Assembly (NCBI GenBank): GCA_028279405.1
Contig: JANQNU010000070.1
Span: 1 to 64,000, forward strand
DNA: 64,000 nt
Source: Phycisphaerae bacterium
GTDB taxonomy: Bacteria; Planctomycetota; Phycisphaerae; UBA1845; Fen-1342
Reading direction: 5' to 3'
The notes beneath the pieces are model-generated. The model ran no database searches. It was not told where the DNA came from and saw only the letters and a list, made by a program, of their open reading frames with translations. A program made the position numbers and the translations under genes. Below are positions 23,786-30,746 of this stretch, one piece after another. Numbering within the stretch: the stretch's first letter is position 1; the number at the start of each line of letters is the position of its first letter.

Positions 23786-24679
23786 ATGCCATTTATCACC
23801 TACACCAAGCGACGGTTCGCAGACAAGACGCTACAAGTAATCTCGCAGGCCAACGGCATTCTTGAAGAGTACGCGTCGCAGGGGTTCACAATCACGTTGC
23901 GCCAGCTCTACTATCAGTTCGTCGCAAGGGGGCTGATACCGAACACCGACAAGAGCTACAACCGACTGGGGTCGATTATCAATGGTGCGCGGCTCGCTGG
24001 CCTCATCGACTGGAACCATTTAATCGATCGCACGAGGAACGTTCAGTCCCGCCAGCATTTCGAGGGCGCCGAGCACGCGTTACGTCGACTCGCCGCATGG
24101 TATCACGTCGATCTATGGAAGCGACAAAGGGTACGCCCCGAAGTCTGGATCGAAAAAGATGCGCTGGTCGGCGTAATTGAGGGCGTGTGCCAAGAACTGG
24201 ACGTGCCCTTCTTTTCCTGCCGCGGGTACACGAGCCAAAGCGAAATGTGGGCCGCGGGGCAGCGTCTCTTACAACACCAAGATGACGGGTACCACACCTA
24301 CATCGTCCACCTTGGCGACCACGACCCAAGCGGTATCGATATGAGCCGCGACATATTCGACCGCCTCGCTCTGTTCATGGGCGGGACTGATTTCGTTCGC
24401 ATCGCTTTGAACATGAATCAAGTGGAACGTTACCGGCCCCCGCCCAATCCGGCGAAGGTCACCGACAGTAGAGCGGCCACGTACATTCGACAATATGGGC
24501 GCGAAAGCTGGGAGCTAGACGCGCTCGACCCAGCAACGATGGCCGATCTCATTCGCTCGACAATCGAGCCGCTCCGGGACGACGACACCTACCAAGAGGA
24601 TCTAGCTCACAAAGAGGACGTCAAGCAAAAGCTTGCGCGACTTGCTCAAGAATGGGACGAATCGGAGGAAGCAGGATGA
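23786..24679 (+). CDS. Spo11/topoisomerase VI-A-like 'Mini-A' protein
   Basis: A 297-residue protein with the two hallmarks of the Spo11/TopoVI-A family. A 5Y-CAP-like segment TITLRQLYYQFVARG has candidate catalytic Tyr42/Tyr43. A TOPRIM domain has the acidic residue in VWIEKDAL (Glu123), the block FFSCRGYTSQSE and the DxD motif LGDHDPSGID (Asp178, Asp180). TopoVI-A makes paired DNA breaks through a 5'-phosphotyrosine link, with metal held by the TOPRIM acids. No ATPase B subunit is nearby, as in the known stand-alone Mini-A proteins of plasmids and phages. Its likely task is phage DNA topology, replication or recombination. Confidence 0.75.
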   Translation: MPFITYTKRRFADKTLQVISQANGILEEYASQGFTITLRQLYYQFVARGLIPNTDKSYNRLGSIINGARLAGLIDWNHLIDRTRNVQSRQHFEGAEHALRRLAAWYHVDLWKRQRVRPEVWIEKDALVGVIEGVCQELDVPFFSCRGYTSQSEMWAAGQRLLQHQDDGYHTYIVHLGDHDPSGIDMSRDIFDRLALFMGGTDFVRIALNMNQVERYRPPPNPAKVTDSRAATYIRQYGRESWELDALDPATMADLIRSTIEPLRDDDTYQEDLAHKEDVKQKLARLAQEWDESEEAG

Positions 24680-25038
24680 CAACGACCGCCGTCACCAACA
24701 TGACTCACGAAGAATGGCTCGCCGAAGCCGAACGCCGCTTCGGCAAAGATCCGGCCGACTGGAAATTCGTATGCCCCGTCTGCGAGAACGTGGCCGCCGC
24801 GCGGGACTTCTTCCCGTTCTTCGACGAAAAGGGCCAAGCCGCGCAGGCCGCAACAAACGAGTGCATCGGACGCCATGTCAAACCGCGGCGTGGGGCCTTC
24901 GACCAGAGCAAAGGCGAACCGGACAAACCGTGCAACTACGCAGGCTACGGACTCATTCGGCTCTCGCCGATCCGTGTCATCTTTGAGGGCGAGGAAGTTC
25001 ACTCGTTCGCGTTCGCCGATGAGGGATCCAATGGCTAA
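24676..25038 (+). CDS. VVA0879-family Cys-rich phage protein
   Basis: A 120-residue protein started at ATG 24676, overlapping the Mini-A stop as ATGA and preceded by GGAGGAAG. It has FVCPVCENVAAARDFF, a later single Cys in NECIGRH and a final DKPCNYAGYGLI. This is the pattern of the VVA0879 family found in phage and mobile-element genomes. The four Cys probably bind zinc. Biochemical role unknown. Confidence 0.7.
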   Translation: MTTTAVTNMTHEEWLAEAERRFGKDPADWKFVCPVCENVAAARDFFPFFDEKGQAAQAATNECIGRHVKPRRGAFDQSKGEPDKPCNYAGYGLIRLSPIRVIFEGEEVHSFAFADEGSNG

Positions 25039-25240
25039 GCGGACACCGAAGAAACGCCCAGCCGCGCGCTATCGGTTGCGACAGGTCGTCAATCGGCACG
25101 TCAACCAGGCCGGATTGCTCATCGAGGCGCTGGAGTGCGGACACACACGCATCGCATCCAACCGCGCACTACGCGAAGGATGGAACGTCCGACGGCGATG
25201 CGAAGCCTGCGCCCAGGGACTGGAGGACAACACCGTATGA
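25031..25240 (+). CDS. Small basic Cys-containing phage protein
   Basis: A 69-residue protein (MAKRTPKKRPAARYRLRQVVNRHVNQAGLLIEALECGHTRIASNRALREGWNVRRRCEACAQG). It has a basic N-terminal tail, then CGH and CEAC, a compact probable zinc site as in small phage 'ALECGH...RRCxxC' proteins. It overlaps the genes on both sides by a few bases. Nucleic-acid binding is inferred. Confidence 0.6.
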   Translation: MAKRTPKKRPAARYRLRQVVNRHVNQAGLLIEALECGHTRIASNRALREGWNVRRRCEACAQGLEDNTV

Positions 25241-25599
25241 GCGATCGTGTTGTGACTATCAGCGACGAGGCGGCCGAAGCGGCCATCGAGCTACTGAGCA
25301 CGATGCGAGCCTCATATCCCGAGCATCAGGACGTCAGTCGCTGGGAATTGGCCATCTTCGCGCTAAGCCACCCCGATCGGTCTATCCCGAGACTCCACTC
25401 CATTGTGATGATGAGAGCGCGCCTGCGACGGTTCGGCATCTCGATCAAGTGGCTTGAAGATGAGGCCCAAGCGGGACGCATACCGAGCCTACGAATCCGG
25501 GCAGGAAAACGAGACCGTTTCGTGTTCGACCCCGAAGCCGTCGAAACCGCACTGCTGCGCAGAGCAGCGGGCGCGACGCAACAGGAGTCCGGCAAATGA
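25237..25599 (+). CDS. Phage DNA-binding-like protein
   Basis: A 120-residue protein started at ATG 25237 (ATGA overlap). The C-terminal half, FGISIKWLEDEAQAGRIPSLRIRAGKRDRFVFDPEAVETALLRRA, is laid out like an excisionase/MerR-type winged helix that reads a helix-turn-helix, a wing (RDRFVF) and a final helix. The N-terminal half is helical. It could be a regulator or recombination directionality factor; the gene at 26553 is a second candidate. Confidence 0.6.
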   Translation: MSDRVVTISDEAAEAAIELLSTMRASYPEHQDVSRWELAIFALSHPDRSIPRLHSIVMMRARLRRFGISIKWLEDEAQAGRIPSLRIRAGKRDRFVFDPEAVETALLRRAAGATQQESGK

Positions 25600-25847
25600 A
25601 GAGGAAGCCTGATGCGCAGAGCGCTACCGTCCAGTGCAAATCCTGCAAGGGCAACACCGAGTACCCCCGGGAACTGTGCAAGGCGTGCGAGGACGGCGAG
25701 TCGCCCCTAGAGATCGCGGAGCGCGCAATAAGGCTCGTTCATAACGCCTGCCGTCATCGCGGAACGGCCGACTACCGTTGTGCAATGGAGCACCTGCACG
25801 GACTCGTCGAGGCGCTCCTCTGGGACGAAGACGACGAGGTACTGTGA
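25596..25847 (+). CDS. Small zinc-ribbon phage protein
   Basis: An 83-residue protein with CKSCKG and CKACEDG (residues about 14-33) forming a likely zinc ribbon. The helical rest has HNACRHRGTADYRCAMEHLHGLVEALLWDEDDE. It overlaps both neighbours by a few bases. Function unknown. Confidence 0.6.
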   Translation: MKRKPDAQSATVQCKSCKGNTEYPRELCKACEDGESPLEIAERAIRLVHNACRHRGTADYRCAMEHLHGLVEALLWDEDDEVL

Positions 25848-26560
25848 TGCCTGACCACGTGAAGCGCGCGGCAGACCTATCATCCGACGGTCTGTACCGG
25901 TATCGCCTCGAGCGACGATGGGGCCCGGAGGGCCAGGTGGCCTTCATCGGGCTAAATCCGTCGACGGCTGACGCCGAAATCGACGATCAGACCGTTCGGA
26001 GGTGCATGTCTTTCGCGAGGTCGTGGGGTTACGACGGGATCCAGATCGGAAACCTGTTCGCGCTGCGATCCACCGACCCACTCGCGGTGAAGCGCCGTAT
26101 GGTCGACTCGGCTGTCGGGCCAAAAAACGACTTCTACTTGGACACAATCGCGCAGTTCGCTAGTCGCATCATCGCCTGCTGGGGCGCATTCGATTGGGCT
26201 GACTGGCGAGCGAAGGACGTACTTCGCATGCTACAGCGACGGGGGCCTATCTACTGCCTCGGTAAGAACAAGGACGGTTCGCCAAAACACCCTCTTTACC
26301 TTCCATCCGACACCGAGCCAACAATGTTCCAGGACGGATACACGGAGTTGGCGATCGGGAGCTTTCGGGAGTTTAAGCTCTATCGACATCGCACGAGTTC
26401 TAGTCCTCGGTTCGTTGCGAACCCGACGGATCTTGAAGGGTGGTCTCTGGATCAGGTCGTCATCGTGCTGTTGCGCGACTACTACGAGTCTGCCGTTTGT
26501 CGGTCAGTTCAGTATCGTCGTCTGCTCGCCGAAGAAGGAGTTCACTTCAAGCATGTCTGA
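25847..26560 (+). CDS. DUF1643 family protein
   Basis: A 237-residue protein started at ATG 25847 overlapping the previous stop. It has the DUF1643 signature: YRYRLERRWGPEGQVAFIGLNPSTADAEIDDQTVRRCMSFA, then YDGIQIGNLFALRSTDP and IIACWGAFD...KDGSPKHPLYLPSD. The family is common in phages and has no established reaction. About 60 residues after the domain (from RTSSSPRF) are extra and may be a separate small module. It precedes the excisionase-like gene, whose ATG lies inside its 3' end. Confidence 0.75.
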   Translation: MPDHVKRAADLSSDGLYRYRLERRWGPEGQVAFIGLNPSTADAEIDDQTVRRCMSFARSWGYDGIQIGNLFALRSTDPLAVKRRMVDSAVGPKNDFYLDTIAQFASRIIACWGAFDWADWRAKDVLRMLQRRGPIYCLGKNKDGSPKHPLYLPSDTEPTMFQDGYTELAIGSFREFKLYRHRTSSSPRFVANPTDLEGWSLDQVVIVLLRDYYESAVCRSVQYRRLLAEEGVHFKHV

Positions 26561-26981
26561 CCCTGTCTACTACGAATGGCAGGAGGTTGCGGAGCTGCTC
26601 GGTCCGCCTGGCCGGCCGCTGACGGCGAAGACGCTGCGCGCATGGGCCAAGGCGGGCAAGGGGCCGCAGCGCGTCAAGATCGGCCGCCGGCCCGTTTACT
26701 TACGCGACGAGGTGGACGAGTGGCTCGTACACGGAGGGGACGATCATCCGGACCTAGCTCCAACGTCGGCAGCGGCGGAAGCGCTGGCATCGGGAACTCC
26801 TGCGCAACCCGCCGCGCCAGCGGCACCGTCTGCACGTAATGGTCCGTGGTCACCCGCGGTGACGAATGGTCCAGCGCGTGCTGGGCAGCCTGAATGGCTT
26901 GATCTATCGCGACACCCATCCCGCAGCCGCCGCGGAGGTCGTGGAAAGTCCGGTTCACGTTCGCGGCGGAGCAAATCTTAG
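26553..26981 (+). CDS. Excisionase-like HTH protein overlapping integrase gene
   Basis: A 142-residue protein. Residues 1-62 (YEWQEVAELLG, LTAKTLRAWAKAGKGPQRVKIGRRPVYLRDEVDEWL) are an AlpA/excisionase-type helix-turn-helix. The remaining ~80 residues are Ala/Pro/Ser/Arg-rich and encoded antisense to the integrase C-terminal domain: 308 bp overlap with no earlier in-frame stop. The tail probably has little structure. As small winged-helix proteins next to integrases commonly act in excision, Xis is the likely role. Confidence 0.65.
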   Translation: MSDPVYYEWQEVAELLGPPGRPLTAKTLRAWAKAGKGPQRVKIGRRPVYLRDEVDEWLVHGGDDHPDLAPTSAAAEALASGTPAQPAAPAAPSARNGPWSPAVTNGPARAGQPEWLDLSRHPSRSRRGGRGKSGSRSRRSKS

Positions 26982-28131
26982 CCCACTGGAGCTTCTGAAA
27001 ATGCTCCCAGAAAAACAGGTACTGCATACCGGCCGGAAGGTATGAGATCCGTTGCTCGATGCAGTCGTTCGCGAGGGGCGGAAGGCCGATCGGCTTCTCT
27101 TTGAAGGTCTTCGCGGTGTAGCTGAACAGCAGCCCCGCCCCCTTGTCCTCCGGTTCCTGCGCCAACTGCACAATACCGAACGCCTCCGGCTCCCGGACCG
27201 CCGGCGGAAGGTGTTGGGTCTGGCCGATGCGGGTCACGTTGCGCCGCGTGACCTGGATTCCGAAGTGCGTGCGCAGCAACACGGATTGGCGCACACCCGT
27301 TAGCCAAGCGAGCAGGATCAGCAGATACCAGCCCTGCGGATCTTCGACGTTGAGACCTCGCTTCTCGCGTTCATCATCGCCGAGCACCTCGAGCAGTCGC
27401 ATGATCTCGCGCGTTTCGGCTGACAGCTCCACACGCGTGACCGGAGGCGGCTTGCGGATCGTAGCCGCCGGGCTCTTGTCAATGTACGAGCGCTCCAGGC
27501 ACCAGTTGAAGAACGCCTTGACCGCGGCGATCTCCTTGCGGACGGTCATCTGTCCCGGGATGAAGGGGTTCCCCTCGACGTCGAGCGGCAGCCCCGCCTT
27601 GCGGTCCACGAGCCAGCGGTCGCAATGCGCCGGCGCGATCTCGTCGAGCCCGAGTAGATGATCGCTGCGGGCCTGGAGCAGCTGGTAGAACGTCGCGAGG
27701 ATACGGCGGTTCTCGGTGCGGGTCTTGGCCTTGAGCGCAGCCAGGTGGTTCTGATCGTACTCGTCGAGAACGTCGGCGAGGGATCGGCTGGTGAATGGTG
27801 AGGCCCACGGGTTAAGCATGTTCTCGAGCTCGGCGATCGCCGCGTCGCGCATTTTCTTGGTCGCATAAAGCTTGCGGCACGGCTTCCCGGTCGTGGGGTC
27901 GTTCCAGTTGGCGGCGTACTTTCGTTTGCGGTGGACGATCTGGACGGAACGTGCGGTGGGCTCGACCTTCTTCACCATGCGGTCGGCCTCAGCGCGCGTC
28001 TTGAAGCTCTCTTGGTGACGTTTGCCGGCTCGGCTGATCCAGATCACTTCGAAGCGCGGTTGTCGGGTCGTGGGCCACACCTTGCGGTTGGTGACACGAT
28101 GGTAACGGGTGTTCGCGTGGGGATGCGTCAC
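26674..28131 (-). CDS. int: Phage tyrosine integrase
   Basis: A 485-residue tyrosine recombinase. Catalytic residues visible: Arg281 in LTGVRQSVLLR, His397 and Arg400 in HDLR, His422 in LDHSS and the nucleophile Tyr432 in TTDHYVQ. Residues about 110-225 form the core-binding SAM-like domain (ADVLDEYDQNHLAALKAKTRTENRRIL). The N-terminus has an AP2-like arm-binding segment (PRFEVIWISRAGKRHQESFKTRAEAD). It reads away from the tRNA-Thr attachment site 570 bp to its right, as is usual for tRNA-targeting phages. A long Pro/Arg-rich tail (50 residues after Tyr432) lies opposite the excisionase-like gene. Confidence 0.92.
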   Translation of the reverse strand: MTHPHANTRYHRVTNRKVWPTTRQPRFEVIWISRAGKRHQESFKTRAEADRMVKKVEPTARSVQIVHRKRKYAANWNDPTTGKPCRKLYATKKMRDAAIAELENMLNPWASPFTSRSLADVLDEYDQNHLAALKAKTRTENRRILATFYQLLQARSDHLLGLDEIAPAHCDRWLVDRKAGLPLDVEGNPFIPGQMTVRKEIAAVKAFFNWCLERSYIDKSPAATIRKPPPVTRVELSAETREIMRLLEVLGDDEREKRGLNVEDPQGWYLLILLAWLTGVRQSVLLRTHFGIQVTRRNVTRIGQTQHLPPAVREPEAFGIVQLAQEPEDKGAGLLFSYTAKTFKEKPIGLPPLANDCIEQRISYLPAGMQYLFFWEHFQKLQWAKICSAANVNRTFHDLRGGCGMGVAIDQAIQAAQHALDHSSPRVTTDHYVQTVPLARRVAQEFPMPALPPLPTLELGPDDRPLRVRATRPPRRVSKRAGGRS

Positions 28132-28157
28132 GCGGGGCCGTCCCTTCTAGGATGAAA

Positions 28158-28484
28158 CTAGGTCAGTTCCTTCTCCAAACAACTGTCACAAATCCACGCC
28201 TGCGGGCCATCAAGCGGTAACTCTCGTACACCACGCCCGCAGCCTGAGCAAGCAGCGCTCTTCGGGCCGCGGATAAGTTCCAACGCCGCTCGTGCCGAGC
28301 GCGCAGCGTCGACCATCTCACGGAGCGCCGCTTGGAGTGCGAGCGTCGCCCGCCCGCCCAGGGACGAACCTCGACGGTCTGGGTGAACGATTTGATTCGC
28401 CCACGCCGTTCCCTTCGCGACGATCTCCTCTATCTGATCGACATCGATGTGCTGAACGGCCTTCGCGAATTGCTCAGATGGCAT
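28158..28484 (-). CDS. Small zinc-finger phage protein near integrase
   Basis: A 108-residue protein started at ATG 28484 (MPSEQFAKAVQHIDVDQIEEIVAKGTAWANQIVHPD) with AGGAGC upstream; the frame is open further but crosses operator site 4. The helical N-terminus is followed by a C-terminal Cys-rich zinc site (CSGCGRGVREL...WICDSCLEKELT). The family is not recognised. It lies 26 bp upstream of the integrase start and may be co-transcribed. Confidence 0.6.
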   Translation of the reverse strand: MPSEQFAKAVQHIDVDQIEEIVAKGTAWANQIVHPDRRGSSLGGRATLALQAALREMVDAARSARAALELIRGPKSAACSGCGRGVRELPLDGPQAWICDSCLEKELT

Positions 28485-28519
28485 GCTCGGCTCCTGCTGG
28501 GCTGCGATCATCGTACCGG

Positions 28520-28538
28520 CGTGACCGTCCAATGACCA
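28520..28538 (-). promoter_or_regulatory. Phage operator motif, site 4
   Basis: On the minus strand the sequence is TGGTCATTGGACGGTCACG, matching TGGTCA-N4-ACGGTCA. It lies 36 bp ahead of the small zinc-finger gene. It is oriented oppositely to sites 1-3 relative to its gene, so its effect may differ. A GGTACGATGA element follows it, as near site 3. Confidence 0.5.
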
Positions 28539-28575
28539 TCGGTTCGCAAGACCGATGCTCGCCAAACGGGGCCCA

Positions 28576-28594
28576 TGTGACCGTCGCATGACCA
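28576..28594 (-). promoter_or_regulatory. Phage operator motif, site 5
   Basis: On the minus strand TGGTCATGCGACGGTCACA, 56 bp from site 4 and same orientation. Paired with site 4 this may bind a regulator cooperatively near the integration end of the prophage. No obvious -10 element is placed for plus-strand transcription. Confidence 0.5.
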
Positions 28595-28697
28595 GTTAGG
28601 TGAATGGTAACCTGAATAATTGCGCACCGATTTGCGCAAGCCGCATTCATGCAACGACTTAGAGCCCGTCCGCGAACCCCCGCTGAACTGCTCTCTC

Positions 28698-28744
28698 TCG
28701 GTTTTGTAAACCGCAGGTTGTCGGTTCGAGTCCGACCGGTGGCT
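28698..28744 (+). tRNA. tRNA-Thr(TGT) 3' half, attachment site remnant
   Basis: Contains the anticodon arm from 28698 with loop TTTGTAA (anticodon TGT, 28705-28707), T arm GTCGG-TTCGAGT-CCGAC (28720-28736), the 3' acceptor strand CGGTGGC and discriminator T744. Upstream there is no matching GCCACCG, D arm or TAGCTCAG, so only the 3' half exists. The first anticodon-stem pair is already mismatched (T698-C714), which marks the crossover side. This is the attR-type duplicated core; the intact tRNA-Thr should lie left of the window. Confidence 0.85.
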
Positions 28745-28795
28745 TTCTCGTCGCCCCGCAAGACCGGGCAAACGTCGGGGCTCCGTTGGGATCGT

Positions 28796-28812
28796 CATAC
28801 ATGTAATGTATG
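28796..28812. repeat. CATACAT/ATGTATG inverted repeat
   Basis: CATACAT-GTA-ATGTATG, a short perfect palindrome just outside the prophage end and 27 bp downstream of the KTSC gene stop. It is reminiscent of ATGTATC/GATACAT in the DUF3560 promoter. It may be a weak terminator or a protein site. Confidence 0.35.
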
Positions 28813-28838
28813 AGCGCCAAACCCCAGCCCGACGGAAA

Positions 28839-29057
28839 TCATCGATCCTCTAGCCGGACGAACGGGTAGGCATTCCTGATGTTCACGTTGAAGTAGTGAC
28901 CGTGCGATTCGGCACTCATCAACGAGTCAAACTCCTCCACGGGCACTTCCGTATACTGGTATACAGCGCCACTATGGAACTCGATCTCGAGGATCGCCGA
29001 CTCGATATCGAAACCGATGGAGCAGATGCTGGCCGAATTGACGGGAATACGCTCCAT
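28839..29057 (-). CDS. KTSC domain protein
   Basis: A 72-residue protein started at ATG 29057 (MERIPVNSASICSIGFDIESAILEIEFHSGAVYQYTEVPVEEFDSLMSAESHGHYFNVNIRNAYPFVRL). It follows the KTSC pattern, a small beta domain ending in the S..G.YFN..IR..YP motif. KTSC domains occur alone or attached to RNA/DNA-associated proteins. It lies just outside the prophage attachment site, so it may belong to an accessory hotspot. Function unknown. Confidence 0.75.
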   Translation of the reverse strand: MERIPVNSASICSIGFDIESAILEIEFHSGAVYQYTEVPVEEFDSLMSAESHGHYFNVNIRNAYPFVRLEDR

Positions 29058-29294
29058 ATCGCCCAAACACGTCAACAACCACGAGCTCACCCACCACGGC
29101 AACGATCACCGAACGCCGCACGCGCGATCTCAGCCGCCGACGGCACAGTACCCCGCCGTCAGCGCGCCGTCGATGGCCACCCATAGCCAGTCGAAGCGAC
29201 GACATCCACGCCCTCTCAACGACCCAAGCAAGCCAAACTCGACTATGATCAGGGCGCCCGAGGTGGTCAATGATGCTCAAGAAAGGAGAGATCC

Positions 29295-29795
29295 ATGCCA
29301 TCGATCACGTTTCGTACGGCGCGTGCCGTCGTGGCAACGCCGACCCGGGCACGGCTCGGCCATCGAGCCCAACGTAGACAACTCATCGCCTGGCTCGCGC
29401 CGCTGCTGCTCGTCCCGCTGTCAGGATGTCCGATCCCCACACCCATCGCGTCCGTGCTGGAAGGCACCTGGGAGCTGACCGGCGATGTCGTTTCGCCCGA
29501 GTTGTCGAACTTCCTGATCACGTTCGATCGGAACGGGGAGATCACGCGACTGCAGTATCAGGTAGACGCCTTTACCGTCACAGCGGACGATCCCGGATTC
29601 ATCGACGGCAACAGTTCTGTCAACAGTACCGACATTAACATCGTCGTCACGTGGCTGGCCGTGAACAACCTCGTGTTCGACGGTTTGCTGAACGATGCCC
29701 AAACGCAGATCGTCGGCACCGCATCGTATCAGCTCAGGCTTGGAAGCATTACCGTCGAGGCCCCCGCGGGCAACGCCGTGCTAACCAAGCGCTAG
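29295..29795 (+). CDS. Small lipoprotein, unknown
   Basis: A 166-residue protein preceded by AAAGGAGAG. After a long basic start the signal ends in a lipobox, PLSGC with Cys45, so it is predicted to be lipid-anchored. The mature part is beta-rich (GTWELTGDVVSPELSNFLITFDRNGEITRLQYQVDAFTVTADD) resembling small lipocalin-like or beta-sandwich secreted domains of planctomycetes. No partner gene is evident. Confidence 0.65.
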   Translation: MPSITFRTARAVVATPTRARLGHRAQRRQLIAWLAPLLLVPLSGCPIPTPIASVLEGTWELTGDVVSPELSNFLITFDRNGEITRLQYQVDAFTVTADDPGFIDGNSSVNSTDINIVVTWLAVNNLVFDGLLNDAQTQIVGTASYQLRLGSITVEAPAGNAVLTKR

Positions 29796-29879
29796 CGGAC
29801 CATCGCGACAGCGCCGCGGGGCGCGTGCCCCGCGGCTCGATCACCCGCTCATCATCCGTTCCGTCACGGTCGGCACGAG

Positions 29880-30626
29880 CTACGGCCGCACCAGCCGACG
29901 CTCCTCCTTGAACGGAAGCCCTTCGGCGAACGGCTTCATCGGCTCATCGATCGGGGTTAGGGCGATCTGGTTCGCATAGTTGCTCATCACCTTGGCGGCA
30001 ATGTTCGCTACCACGTCCAACGCCTGACGTCGCGAGTAGCCCGCTTCGTAAAACGCGCGAAGCTGACGCTCGGTCACACGCCCCTGACGCTCGTGCACGG
30101 CGATGGCGAACGTGCGCAACGCATCGAGCTTGGCCTGCGGCAGCTTCGAACGCGTACGGAGCGCGTGGAGCTCCTGCTCCGTATTGCCGAAATACGATCC
30201 CGCGACCATCGAGTGCCCTGCGACACAGTACTGACAGCGGTTCTCGACGGCGATCGCCAACTGAATCACGTTGTCCTCGGCAGGCGTCAACGAGCCGTGC
30301 TGTTTCAGATTCTCCTGCAACTGCCAGTATGAACGAATGAGCGCCGGCGAATCCGCCATGATCCCGGCCAGGTGCGGGACGAACTCCAAGTGCTCCCGGT
30401 ACCAACCCAGCACCTCTTTCGTTTCCGCGGGAGCCGATTCCTGCGTGTGAATCACGAATCCGCGCTCGGTCGTGCCCGCCGGCGCGCCTGCTTTCACCGA
30501 GCCGGCCTCCGATCCGCGGGCAAAGACGTGATCCGACGCGACATAGATCGCGACCAGCGACGCAACGCCGATCGTTGCCGCCATTGTCAATTTCGACACT
30601 TCGAATCTCCTTTTCTGAGTCACCAC
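29880..30626 (-). CDS. Exported AhpD-like (carboxymuconolactone decarboxylase family) protein
   Basis: A 248-residue protein. Residues about 140-230 fall in the AhpD/CMD family, with the redox motif CQYCVAGH (Cys131, Cys134, His138) preceded by acidic Glu117 and Glu128. The family comprises hydroperoxide-related and other peroxide or alkyl-quinone-related enzymes. Unusually, the N-terminus (KLTMAATIGVASLVAIYVASDHVFA) is a signal or membrane anchor, so the enzyme is likely exported. Start is GTG with GAGGA upstream. It shares an operator with the neighbouring TetR gene and is probably its regulated partner. Confidence 0.75.
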   Translation of the reverse strand: MVTQKRRFEVSKLTMAATIGVASLVAIYVASDHVFARGSEAGSVKAGAPAGTTERGFVIHTQESAPAETKEVLGWYREHLEFVPHLAGIMADSPALIRSYWQLQENLKQHGSLTPAEDNVIQLAIAVENRCQYCVAGHSMVAGSYFGNTEQELHALRTRSKLPQAKLDALRTFAIAVHERQGRVTERQLRAFYEAGYSRRQALDVVANIAAKVMSNYANQIALTPIDEPMKPFAEGLPFKEERRLVRP

Positions 30627-30696
30627 AGAATCCTCGACGAACGGCTACCCCGTACACCCAGGGCAACGACCACCGCTCGTCATCATCTCTATTTTT

Positions 30697-30713
30697 GGAC
30701 CGATCGGTCCGTA
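30697..30713. promoter_or_regulatory. TetR operator, AhpD-side
   Basis: GGACCGATCGGTCCGTA; the first 14 bases are a perfect palindrome (GGACCGATCGGTCC). It lies 71 bp upstream of the AhpD-like GTG start, between the two minus-strand genes. Its reverse complement matches the site at 31365-31381 in 15 of 17 positions. Confidence 0.7.
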
Positions 30714-30746
30714 TTTTAGCGCAGCAATGTCTACTGCGGGCATCGC

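Noticed and set aside
28158-28589. Upstream start at 28589 for the small zinc-finger gene
   Set aside because: It would run through operator sites 4 and 5; the ATG at 28484 has a ribosome site.
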